Source: Saccharomycopsis crataegensis (lineage: Eukaryota; Ascomycota; Saccharomycetes; Ascoideales; Saccharomycopsidaceae). Taken from it: DNA of 33,683 bases. The translations under genes were made by a program, and so were the position numbers. This document shows positions 20,425 to 30,119 of this stretch, piece by piece. Position 1 is the stretch's first letter; each line of letters starts with the position of its first letter. The DNA is taken from the NCBI RefSeq assembly GCF_037102585.1, contig NW_027043839.1, positions 1 through 33,683 on the forward strand, given 5' to 3'. The notes beneath the pieces are model-generated. The model saw only the letters and a program-made list of their open reading frames with translations. It was not told the origin of the DNA and made no database searches.

Positions 20425-20497
20425 TATGATTAATGAGACTTGAACTCATAAAAAATTCTGCCTAAAAGAATCGCGTTTACCATTTCGCCATAATCAT
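20425..20497 (-). tRNA. trnL: tRNA-Leu (TAG) with short variable loop
   Basis: Acceptor ATGATTA/TAATCAT, a Leu-like D-arm (TGGCGAAATGGTAAACGCG), anticodon stem ATTCT/AGAAT with loop TTTAGGC. The variable region is only TTTTT instead of the long arm normal for Leu. The anticodon reads CUN. Conserved CTA Leu in nad2 supports Leu rather than the Saccharomyces Thr assignment. Confidence 0.88.
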
Positions 20498-20518
20498 TAG
20501 TATATATATGAATATACT

Positions 20519-20527
20519 TACTTATAT
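20519..20527 (-). promoter_or_regulatory. Mitochondrial promoter for the trnL(TAG) cluster
   Basis: Exact ATATAAGTA on the minus strand, 21 nt before tRNA-Leu(TAG). Confidence 0.65.
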
Positions 20528-21013
20528 TATATATACCCACCCTCTTACCCTTAAATATATATATATATTATATATATATATTTATATATAGAAATATTTC
20601 TATATACCTATTTTTCATATTTTTCGATATATATATAAAAATACAAATTTATATAATTATTTAGTTAATAGATAATCAATGATTCTCTATTAAATTAAAA
20701 TAATTAATTAATATATCAAAATCTAAATACAGTAACTATTATTAATAAAATAATAATTTTTAGAATTCATGAGATATATAAATTTTTATCAAAGAAATTA
20801 GAATTATAATTTAATAAAACTTGAATTAGACTTTAAAAACAATAAATAAAAATAAAGTAAATATTCCTATAATATTAATAATAGTTAATATTAGAAAGAG
20901 ATTTTCATCTCATATTTAAAGAATAATCCTTTGATATTAATTGTTCTATTAAAGTTTTTAATTCATTATATGAATAATAAATAACCAATTTAATCTTATT
21001 AATTAAAAAATTA

Positions 21014-21079
21014 GTGAAGTAAACTACAAATTCGGGGATACCCCTATTAATGCAAGTCTACTTCACAGGGAGTACCCCC
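21014..21079 (-). repeat. GC hairpin cluster downstream of cob
   Basis: Outer stem GTGAAGTA (21014-21021) with TACTTCAC (21059-21066), enclosing GGGG-ATA-CCCC (21034-21044). It is followed by GGG-AGTA-CCC (21068-21077). In cob mRNA this is the 3' untranslated region, starting 8 nt past the stop. It resembles yeast GC clusters and may mark the mRNA 3' end. Confidence 0.6.
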
Positions 21080-21086
21080 TCCTTAA

Positions 21087-22253
21087 TTACTTTGAGTTAT
21101 TGTTACGACTAAATAATACAAATAAAATATTTTCTGTAATAGAAATAATTGGAACAAAAATAATAAAGTAACTAAAGTAGAATATTGTAGCATATTGACC
21201 TAAAGCAATAAATGGAACTTCTACATGTAATTCTCCAATATGTAATAATAATGCAAAATTAGCTAAGAATAAGAAGTACATAAATTTAGATAAACCTTTA
21301 AATGCATTACCTCTAATAATACTACGATCAGTAATAGGTAATACTAATAAGATTAATAAAGCTCCAAACATAGCAATTACTCCTCCTAATTTATCAGGAA
21401 TTGAACGTAAGATAGCATAGAATGGTAATAAGTATCATTCTGGAACAATAGAAGCTGGAGTAACTAAAGGATTACCTGGGATATAGTTATCAGGATGTCC
21501 CATAGTATTAGGTGAGAAGAATACAAATAATGAGAATACTAATAAGAATACAAATACAGTAATTAAATCTTTGAAGATAAAATAAGGATGCATTGGTAAT
21601 CTATCAATATTACCTGTAATACCTAATGGGTTAGATGAACCATGAACATGTAATGCCATTAAATGCATTACTACTAATGCAGCTAAAACAAATGGTAATA
21701 AATAATGTATAGCAAAGAAACGTTGGATAGTAGGATTACTAACTGAGAAACCTCCTCAGATGAACGGTACTAAGTCTCCTCCAATAAATGGAATAGCACT
21801 TAATAAGTTAGTAATAACTGTAGCACCTCAATGAGACATTTGTCCATAAACTAAACAATAACCCATGAAAGCTGTAGCAATAGTAGCAATAAAGATAATT
21901 ACTCCAATTGTTCATACTAATGTTCTAGGAGCTTTATAACTTCCATAGTATAAAGCTTTACCAATATGGATATATAAACAAATGAAGAAAAATGAAGCTC
22001 CATTTGCATGCATATATCTAATTAATCAACCTCCATTAACATCTCTCATAATATGTTCTACTGATGAGAATGCTAATTCAATATTAGAACTATAATGCAT
22101 AGCTAAGAAAATACCTGTAGCTATTTGGATCATTAAACATAATCCTAATAAACTACCTAAATTTCATCAATAATTAATTGATGAAGGTTGAGGAGAATCT
22201 ATCATATAACTATTAGCTAATGATAAATAAACGTCTGATTTACGAATTGCCAT
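21087..22253 (-). CDS. cob: Cytochrome b
   Basis: 388-residue haem-carrying core of complex III on the minus strand, with eight membrane helices. The four haem-ligand histidines are at residues 82, 96, 183 and 197, the same numbering as in yeast. The Qo-site motif PEWY is present at the join [10 protein letters not shown], where TGA is Trp. The start [10 protein letters not shown] is the usual yeast N-terminus. The gene is one exon, though fungal cob often carries introns. A promoter match lies 199 nt upstream, back to back with that of rnl. Confidence 0.99.
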
Positions 22254-22451
22254 TTTTTTTATTAAAAATGTAAAATATATTTATAATAAATAAATAAATA
22301 TTATATATATATTAATAATATATAATATATTAAATATCATTATAAATAATATATAATTGTATATATTTATAGAATTAAAATATTTATTTTATTTTAATAT
22401 AAATTAATAATAAATTATTATTACGGTAAGATAATGTGTTTTATATTTATA

Positions 22452-22460
22452 TACTTATAT
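22452..22460 (-). promoter_or_regulatory. Mitochondrial promoter for cob
   Basis: Exact ATATAAGTA on the minus strand, giving a leader of about 200 nt. It is 30 nt from the divergent rnl promoter, so the two form a bidirectional control region. Confidence 0.65.
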
Positions 22461-22490
22461 AATTATTATATATAAATAATAAAATTTATA

Positions 22491-22499
22491 TTATAAGTA
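22491..22499 (+). promoter_or_regulatory. Mitochondrial promoter for rnl
   Basis: TTATAAGTA placed exactly where the rRNA 5' end is expected. In yeast the last A of this motif is the 21S rRNA start, so the rRNA probably begins at 22499. Confidence 0.75.
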
Positions 22500-25305
22500 C
22501 AAATAGAAATAGATTTGAAATGTGATTTTTAGAATTAAAGGAAATATCATGGAATACAAAGTTATTATTTGAAAGGTATCATAGATATTATATTTATTAT
22601 AATAAATATTTAAATGGAGCATAGCTCAATATCAAAACCTAAGGGAAACCAAATATATAACTAAGGGAACTGAAACATCTAAGTACCTTAAGGAATATAA
22701 ATCAACCGAGATATTTAAAGTAGTGGTGAGCGAACTAAATATAGTTTATACCAAGTAATATGTAAGTAAATATGTATGAATAAAGGGTAACAAACTCTAA
22801 AACTAAATACAAATAATAAGCAAATAAAGTACCGTAAGGGAAAGTATGAAAATGATATTTCTATAAGCAGTTATAGACAATACTAATTGTTAATAATTTA
22901 CCTTTTGTATAATGGGTCAGTAAGATATTATTTTTAGCAAAATAAAATATAAATTATTATAAATAACTAGAATTTTATACCAAATATTTTTCTTAATATA
23001 ATTAAGAATATTAGTTAAAGATAATAAACCCGAAAGCATACGATCTTATCATGTCCAGACGAAATAAAATAGGTCGAACAGGTTGTTGTTGCAATAACAT
23101 CTGATGAGATGTGATAAGAGGTGAAAGACAAATCTGGTATGCAGATAGCTGGTTTTCCACGAAATATATGTAAGTATAGCCCTATAATAATTATTATATC
23201 AGTACAGCTCCTAGTTTCTTTATATTATATAAATTATATAATATTTATAAATCTAAACCATTTAATTGGGGGATGTAAAAATCTTACCAATGTTACTTGA
23301 CCTCGGAACGGAATAATAAAATTTAAATAGGAGTCAGACTATTTGTGATAAGGTAGATAGTCTAAAGGGAAACAGCCCTAAATATTAAATAAGGTTCCTA
23401 AACATATTACCAGTGAAATAAACAATAAAATTATGTTATACTACTAGATGGTGGGTTTGACAATAACCATCCTTTAATGAACATGTAACAATGCACTAGT
23501 TAATAACTAACAATAATTTTATTGGACAATATACGGATCTAATAATATTACCGCATTTATATATATATAATGATTATAATTAATAATTCATTTATATATG
23601 GTAGTGGAACATCTAATGAACTTTATATTATAATATTTTATAATATTAAAAATAAATTTAATTAATTCTGAGCAATTAATAAATAAATTAATTAGAAAGA
23701 GAATGCTGACATGAGTAACGAAAATGAAGTTAAATCTTCATCGCATAATGCATAAGGTTTTACTATAAAAGAACGGCCCTTAAGTTTAGTAAAAATAAAA
23801 ATATACAAACGATAGGAAAATCTAACTAATCATCAATAATGACTATTATTTGTAGTACTATAATCAGTCCAGGAAAAATGATTAGTGATACCGTAATGTA
23901 GACCGACCCCGGTATGCTAGTAGAGAATATGAAAGCGAATAAGGGAACTCTAGTGAATGAACTCGGCAAAAAATTAGCTCTTGAACTAGTAGAGAGAAAC
24001 TAAGGAAAAATTAAGTTGTACAACTGTTTACTAAAAACACCGCACTTTGCTAATACATAAAGTAGTTGTATAAGGTGTGAACTCTGCTCCCTGCAAGATG
24101 ATAAATAAAGATTCTGAAAGGATTCTTTAGAAAGCCTCTTGTTAATAGCAGTCTTATCCTGAGGATTGTAATGTAGCGAAATACCTTGGCCACTAAATAT
24201 GGTCCCGCATGAATGAGGTAATGATACAACAACTGTATCCACTAGAGACTTAGTGAAATTGAAATCGCAGTGAAGATGCTGTGTACCTATAGCTTGACAG
24301 AAAGACCCTATGCAGCTTTACTGTAGTTAGAATTATTGAATTATTCTAAATTTAATAGAGGTATTAAGTAGTCGATTAGACAGAAGTGAGAGACTTATTT
24401 AAACTTTATAATAATTCTTATCCTAGAAATAATATTTAATGAATATTCTTAAATATATATAAATATTATATTTATATTATATAATTTATTATATAATATA
24501 ATTATATTTATAATAATAGGAGACAATATCTAATTGGTAGTTTTGATGGGGCGTCATTTTCATAAAAAATAACTGAATAAGTCCATAGATAAAATAATAT
24601 AAATTAAATAATTATAATGTATACAATATGTATATTAATTGTCAATAAAAGATTAGTTATTCTAATTCATAATAAAACTAGAAAAAAATAAGTACAGTAC
24701 GTTTGTCTGGAAAACAAAGAATTAAAATTAATTCAATAAAGTGTAATGGTATAACTGTGCATAAATAGTGACACAAACAAGTGAAACTAGTACGTAAGTA
24801 AGGCATAATGAACAAGTAATACTGATTGTAAAGGTTACTGATAACGGATCAAAGTTACGCTAGGGATAACAGGGTAATCTAACGAGAGAGTAGATATTGT
24901 AAGTTAGGTTTGCCACCTCGATGTCGACTCAACCTATCCTCTTGGTTGTAGGTGCTAAGAAGGGTTTGGCTGTTCGCCAATTAAAAGGTTACGTGAGTTG
25001 GGTTAAATACGACTTGAGTCAGTATGGTTCTTATCAACTATAGGGAATAATATAAACACAGGCCTAATCCTTAGTACGAAAGGACTTGGATTAATTAACC
25101 TATGGTGTAACTATTAATTTAAAAATATATTTATATAAAATATTAGTACTTATTATTTTTTAAATTGCTGTAGTTAAGCTAAGTTAATAAAGGATAAGTT
25201 TTGAAAGCATATCAAAAACGAAGCTGTCCTGTAGATATATTATATGGATATACAAGACTAGTATATAATAGGTTAATATAATAATACATAATTAATACTA
25301 ATTAA
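22499..25305 (+). rRNA. rnl: Large subunit ribosomal RNA
   Basis: Recognised from the yeast 21S-like 5' segment TAGATTTGAAATGTGATTTT, the domain V segments GCTAGGGATAACAGGGTAAT and GGCTGTTCGCCAATTAAAAG, and the sarcin-ricin loop CTTAGTACGAAAGGACTT near 25070. No intron interrupts the omega site at 24861-24878. The 5' end is set by the promoter; the 3' end is approximate, somewhere between the AAGCTGTCCTGTAGA segment and about 25310. Confidence 0.95.
24861..24878 (+). other. Intact omega (I-SceI-type) homing site in rnl
   Basis: TAGGGATAACAGGGTAAT matches the 18-base recognition sequence of the omega intron endonuclease of Saccharomyces, uninterrupted. The site is conserved rRNA sequence, so its presence shows the intron is absent, not that it was lost. 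Confidence 0.85.
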
Positions 25306-25351
25306 CCATAAATCTAAATATTTTTCTAATCTATTTCTTTTTGTAATATAA

Positions 25352-25424
25352 GCTTCTATAGCTTAATTGGTAAAGCAAAACACTGTTAATGTTAAGAGTG
25401 ATGGTTCGAATCCATCTGGAGGCT
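25352..25424 (+). tRNA. trnN: tRNA-Asn (GTT)
   Basis: Acceptor GCTTCTA/TGGAGGC, D-stem GCTT/AAGC, anticodon loop CTGTTAA, T-arm GATGG-TTCGAAT-CCATC. It closely follows rnl on the plus strand. The outer anticodon-stem pair is mismatched. Confidence 0.93.
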
Positions 25425-25452
25425 AATTAATAAAATAATTTATATATATATA

Positions 25453-25464
25453 AATCACTTATAT
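25453..25464 (-). promoter_or_regulatory. ATATAAGTGATT 12-mer
   Basis: One of two minus-strand copies in the trnN-trnA convergent spacer. Confidence 0.4.
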
Positions 25465-25526
25465 TATTAAATAATAATTAATATTATTTGTTAGTAATAA
25501 TACTATTTATTTAAATATTATATTAC

Positions 25527-25538
25527 AATCACTTATAT
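25527..25538 (-). promoter_or_regulatory. ATATAAGTGATT 12-mer
   Basis: Second minus-strand copy in the same spacer, followed by GTA like the copy at 17932. A transcript from here would be antisense to trnN and rnl. Confidence 0.4.
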
Positions 25539-25568
25539 GTAAATAAGATTACATAAAAATGTAAACTA

Positions 25569-25640
25569 TGGAGTTATCGGTACTCGAAACCGAATCAAAA
25601 GCATGCAACGCCTCTATTCTACCAATTTAACTATAACCCC
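25569..25640 (-). tRNA. trnA: tRNA-Ala (TGC)
   Basis: Acceptor GGGGTTA/TAACTCC, anticodon stem GAGGC/GCTTT (two G-T pairs) with loop GTTGCAT, T-arm TCGGT-TTCGAGT-ACCGA. Confidence 0.91.
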
Positions 25641-25654
25641 CTTTTTGTATGTTA

Positions 25655-25727
25655 GTGCAATAACACGACTTGAACGTATATATTTAGGACATGAGCCTAA
25701 TATGTTAGCCAATTACATCATATTGCG
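25655..25727 (-). tRNA. trnfM: Initiator tRNA-Met (CAT)
   Basis: Closely resembles the yeast mitochondrial initiator (GCAATATGATGTAATTGG segment). The anticodon stem TTAGG/CCTAA has loop CTCATGT. The acceptor CGCAATA/TATTGCA has a C1-A72 mismatch, the hallmark of bacterial-type formylated initiators. Confidence 0.94.
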
Positions 25728-25747
25728 ATACTAATAGTATAGTATAG

Positions 25748-25756
25748 TACTTATAT
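25748..25756 (-). promoter_or_regulatory. Mitochondrial promoter for trnfM-trnA
   Basis: Exact ATATAAGTA on the minus strand followed by CTATACTA, 20 nt before the initiator tRNA. Confidence 0.7.
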
Positions 25757-25817
25757 ACTATATATATATATATAATATACATACATATATTAGTTAATAT
25801 AACTATATATTAACTAA

Positions 25818-26846
25818 TTAGATAGTTACAGGTAAACTATCAAATCCTGCTAAGATACAAGGTACTAATATTACAATACCAAATAATAAAGGTAATAATA
25901 TTACTCAACAGAAATTAATTAATTGATCATAACGAATTCTAGGGAAAGCAGCTCTAACTCAAATGAAAGTAAACATTAAAATATTAGCTTTAATACCTAA
26001 ACTAGCTCCATAAATTAATCCTTCAATTAATACTAATAATATAGAATTACTTAATAAATTAATTGAGAATAAATTAGTAATTAAGTTACTATTTAAATAT
26101 CCTCCTAAGAATAAAATTATATTTAAACAACAAATTAACATAATATTACTATATTCAGCTAAGAAGAATAAAACGAATGGTGAAGCAGATAATTCAGTCA
26201 TATGTCCTGATACTAATTCAGATTCAGCTTCTACTAAATCAAATGGTGGACGATTAGTTTCGGCTACTGAAGCTATATAGAAAATAATTAAAACAGGTAA
26301 TAATGGTACAACATATCATATACTACGTTGAGTTTCTACAATTTCTGTCATATTTAAATTACTTACAAACATTATAACTATAACTACAATAGTAGTTAAA
26401 ACTAATTCATAACTAATTAATTGAGCAGTTGAACGAATACTACCTAATAAAGCATATTTAGAGTTTGAGGCTCAACCTACTAATAAATTACCAAATACAC
26501 CTAAACTACTAATAGCTAAAGCATATAATAATCCATATTCTATATCTCCTATAGTAATACTAGGACCAAATGGAACTACAGCTCAACCTAATAAACCTGA
26601 AATTAATGCAATTAATGGTGATAATAACATTATTACAAAATTAGATTCTCTAGGAACGATAATTTCTTTTAAAAGAAGTTTTAAAGCATCAGCAAAAGCC
26701 ATTAATAAACCATAATATCCTACTGCATTAGGACCTAATCTACGTTGCATATAAGCTAATGTCTTTCTTTCAGCTACTGTTAAATAAGCAACACTTAATA
26801 AAATACATATTACAAATACTAAAATAGTAATTATACTTAAAATCAT
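25818..26846 (-). CDS. nad1: NADH dehydrogenase subunit 1
   Basis: 342-residue complex I subunit at the base of the membrane arm, next to the quinone channel. Conserved blocks are [21 protein letters not shown], the loop [27 protein letters not shown] and the C-terminal [15 protein letters not shown]. These contain the functional Glu and Arg residues. Two frame breaks under the standard code are TGA Trp codons. It lies 183 nt after nad6 on the same strand, with no promoter match of its own, so it is probably read with nad6. Confidence 0.99.
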
Positions 26847-27029
26847 TGATTGATTTATATTAAAAAATTATAAACAAATATATATATATAATACATAATA
26901 ATATGCATAACAATTTTATATGTGAAATATCTATATAAATATATTTTATATATATATATATTTTATTTATATTAAACTTAAAATTTATATAATTTTTAGA
27001 ATATTAAAAATATTGAAAATAATCCATAA

Positions 27030-27692
27030 TTATTTTTTTAATGTAGTTACTACTATTGCTCCAATTATTGATAATAATAAAATAACACCCATAATTATAA
27101 ATAAAATAGCATATTCAGTATATAATAAATTACCTACTGAAGTTAATTCATTAACAGGATAAATTGCGTATCAACTATTAACTAATACACTAGATAAATT
27201 TTCAGGTAATGTATTTGTATTATTAAATACATGAGGTACAGAATTTAAATCTAAAGAACTAAATAATCCTATAAATTCTGAATTTAATTTATAATCTAAA
27301 ATATCATTTATAGATAATAAATTAATATTTAAATTATAAAATTTATAGAAACTATAAAATAATACTACTGAAACTAAGATTACTAGAGGAATATCATTAT
27401 TAAATGATTGAGCTTTTAATTCTGAAATTTTTACATCTAATAAAGATAAAATAAATAAGAATAAAATAGCTATAGCCCCTACATAGATTAATAAGTATAA
27501 TAAACTCATTATACCTAAATTAATATAATATAAATATCCTGCTACTCCTATAAATAATCCTATTAAGTATAAAATACTAAACATAGGATTATTAGAAGTA
27601 ATAACACATAACCCAAAAACAATACTAATTATTACAGAAATATCTAACATAATTTGTGGATCTAATGTATAAACTTTTAAAATAGAAAACAT
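27030..27692 (-). CDS. nad6: NADH dehydrogenase subunit 6
   Basis: 220-residue complex I subunit with five membrane helices. The conserved third helix LLYLLIYVGAIAILFLFILSLLDV contains the pi-bulge segment with its key Tyr and Gly. The C-terminus ends TLKK. TGA at 27171-27173 is Trp. It is the first core gene read inward from the right TIR, whose tRNA-Tyr lies about 500 nt upstream. No perfect promoter match lies between, so expression probably comes from the TIR cluster. Confidence 0.98.
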
Positions 27693-28179
27693 AATTTTTT
27701 TTTATTAATTTCCGTATTTATCATCAATAATAATATAATTTAATATAATATAAAAAATATAGGTAATTTAACTAGATTAAAAAAAATAAATTTTTTTAAT
27801 AGTGAAATAATACTACTAATAAAAACTTTATATTAAATATATATTATAGTATTTATTTTTATAAAAAAATAAAAATCTAACATAATAAATAAAATTTATT
27901 ATTGTAAATATATAAAACTCTAATTTTTTTAGGTAATTTAAGACCTAATTTAAGGAAAGAGATACAAGTATTCCAAAATAGTTTTTTTAAGGTAGAAAAA
28001 TCTACCTCTTATATTTTTTTTTGTTTTTTATTCAAAATAGTTCAACTATTTTACATAATTAGCATAAATATTTATTACATAATTTCTGTTTTTATTTTAC
28101 TTGGGTATAAGCTATTAATAATAAGTAATTAAAGATAGATAATTATTCTATCTATAAGTGATAGTAATTATATATATAT
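27693..28179. other. nad6 5' leader with hairpins
   Basis: 487 nt of A/T-rich sequence between nad6 and the right TIR. It contains AGGTAGA/TCTACCT (27990-28007, 4-nt loop), the near-perfect palindrome AAAATAGTT-C-AACTATTTT (28034-28052) and a direct repeat TAATTTAAG (27934 and 27946). No gene, tRNA or exact promoter was found. It is unrelated to the cox1 leader at the other TIR edge. Confidence 0.5.
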
Positions 28180-28187
28180 AAAAAAAT

Positions 28188-28272
28188 TGAAGAGAGCATG
28201 AATCGAACATGCGTAAGCAGCAGCTACTGAGTTTACAGCTCAGCTCCAATTACCAACATAGGAAATCCCTCC
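28188..28272 (-). tRNA. trnY: tRNA-Tyr (GTA), right copy
   Basis: Mirror of 5410-5494; here it is the last tRNA before nad6. Confidence 0.94.
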
Positions 28273-28385
28273 AAATAATATCATATTATAATAATCTATA
28301 TATCTAATAATAATTATATCTAATAATTTTATATTATTATATATATAATTATATTATAATTCTAATATATATTATCTACTTTTAT

Positions 28386-28456
28386 AGAAGGTGTAGGGAG
28401 TTGAACCCTAATAAATAGATTTGCAATCTAATAGTTTAACCGTAAACAACACCTCC
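28386..28456 (-). tRNA. trnC: tRNA-Cys (GCA), right copy
   Basis: Mirror of 5226-5296. Confidence 0.92.
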
Positions 28457-28512
28457 ATAGCTATTCTAAATAATTAAAAATTACTATTAATTATATAATA
28501 ATAATAATTATT

Positions 28513-28583
28513 ATTACTTTATAGGAATTGAACCTATATCATCAGTTCCGTAGACTAACATTTTACCATTAAACTAAAAGTAA
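28513..28583 (-). tRNA. trnR: tRNA-Arg (ACG), right copy
   Basis: Mirror of 5099-5169. Confidence 0.94.
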
Positions 28584-28692
28584 ATTTCTCCATATAAATA
28601 AGTATATAAATATATAATATTTATATATTACATATTAAAGTAATCTATAGGATAGATCGAATATAATATATATAAATAATATTTTATTTTCT

Positions 28693-28773
28693 CGGAATAT
28701 ATAGGACTCGAACCTATCAGAAGTTAAATTCATTATTTAGCAGATAATTTGTCTTACCAATGACGAATATTCC
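28693..28773 (-). tRNA. trnS: tRNA-Ser (GCT), right copy
   Basis: Mirror of 4909-4989. Confidence 0.94.
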
Positions 28774-28792
28774 TTACAATATTTACTTTTTA

Positions 28793-28864
28793 CGAATCTA
28801 ACCAGAATTGCACTGGCATCCCTCATCGTGACAAGATGATACTCTACTATTAAGCTACAGATCC
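28793..28864 (-). tRNA. trnD: tRNA-Asp (GTC), right copy
   Basis: Mirror of 4818-4889. Confidence 0.93.
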
Positions 28865-28917
28865 TTTAATATTATTACATAAATATATTAAATATTAAAT
28901 ATATATATATTTTCTTA

Positions 28918-28989
28918 TTGAATCGACTAGACTCGAACTAGTATAAATTGACTCAAAATCAACGGACTTACCGATTAGTCAACGACTCA
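28918..28989 (-). tRNA. trnQ: tRNA-Gln (TTG), right copy
   Basis: Mirror of 4693-4764. Confidence 0.94.
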
Positions 28990-29090
28990 CATAACTATAA
29001 TATAATAATATTCTTCAACACTAAATATAAATTATTATATTTATATTTAATAGTCAATATATATAACAAATAAATATATATTATATATTC

Positions 29091-29099
29091 CTCTTATAT
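29091..29099 (-). promoter_or_regulatory. ATATAAGAG motif upstream of right tRNA-Gln cluster
   Basis: Mirror of 4583-4591. It is the best visible candidate for starting the tRNA cluster-nad6-nad1 transcript. Confidence 0.4.
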
Positions 29100-29155
29100 C
29101 CCATAATTGATTCATAATAAATTATGAATTTATACTATTAAATATAAAATATTTA

Positions 29156-29164
29156 TTATAAGTA
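29156..29164 (+). promoter_or_regulatory. Promoter for right trnL-trnR-trnV
   Basis: Mirror of 4518-4526: TTATAAGTA 24 nt before tRNA-Leu(TAA). Confidence 0.6.
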
Positions 29165-29188
29165 CTGAATTATATAAAAATTAATTAA

Positions 29189-29268
29189 GCTATTTTGGTG
29201 GAATGGTAGACACAGTGCTCTTAAGAGGCACCGCTTCAAGCATATTGGTTCAAATCCAATAAATAGCA
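29189..29268 (+). tRNA. trnL: tRNA-Leu (TAA), right copy
   Basis: Mirror of 4414-4493. Confidence 0.95.
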
Positions 29269-29329
29269 TTTATACTAAATAATAGTATAAAAAAGGAATA
29301 AAAATCCTTAAGCTAATAATTATACATCC

Positions 29330-29400
29330 ACTCTTTTAGCTTAATGGTAAAGCCTATTACTTCTAATAATAAGATTTTAGTTCGATTCTAAAAAAGAGTT
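29330..29400 (+). tRNA. trnR: tRNA-Arg (TCT), right copy
   Basis: Mirror of 4282-4352. Confidence 0.93.
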
Positions 29401-29489
29401 AATTATTTTATAATTATAGTTATAATTAAAAGATTAATTTTATAATATGACTTATTGGTTAGAAATATTTTATTAAATAAATAATAAAT

Positions 29490-29563
29490 AGGAAATTAGC
29501 TCAATTGGTTAGAGCGTTCGTTTTACACACGAGAGGTTACTGGATCATACTCAGTATTTCCTA
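29490..29563 (+). tRNA. trnV: tRNA-Val (TAC), right copy
   Basis: Mirror of 4119-4192. Confidence 0.93.
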
Positions 29564-29612
29564 TACACAATATCATATTAATGAGCATCGAAAATCCGAT
29601 ATTATATATAAT

Positions 29613-29624
29613 AATCACTTATAT
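29613..29624 (-). promoter_or_regulatory. ATATAAGTGATT 12-mer, right TIR
   Basis: Mirror of 4058-4069. Confidence 0.4.
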
Positions 29625-29731
29625 ATCCAGGATATATATATATCCATATATATAGGGATAAATATATAAATATATATATATTATGAATATAGTCAAAAAT
29701 TATTTAACGAGATAAAACCCCTTATTAAAAA

Positions 29732-30004
<273 letters not shown>

Positions 30005-30058
30005 CTACCCTAAAGGGTGGTATAATCGTTATTCTAACGAAATGAATATATTACTATT

Positions 30059-30067
30059 CTCTTATAT
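30059..30067 (-). promoter_or_regulatory. ATATAAGAG motif upstream of right atp9
   Basis: Mirror of 3615-3623. Confidence 0.4.
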
Positions 30068-30119
30068 ATGAATAAGAACAATCAACTGAAAAAATAATAA
30101 TTTAATAATAATTTAATGA

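Larger units (their letters stand above)
20498..21086. other. Spacer between cob and the tRNA cluster
   Basis: 589 nt, the longest gene-free stretch of the core. It holds the trnL promoter near one end, a C-rich patch at about 20536-20550, long AT repeats, and a group of GC hairpins next to the cob stop. I found no open frame or recognisable RNA. Confidence 0.5.

Noticed and set aside
24000-24242. Overlapping minus-strand frames of 80 and 60 codons
   Set aside because: They lie inside the large rRNA on the opposite strand.
28154-28163. CTATAAGTGATA similar to the intergenic 12-mer
   Set aside because: Two mismatches to ATATAAGTGATT, so not counted as a copy.
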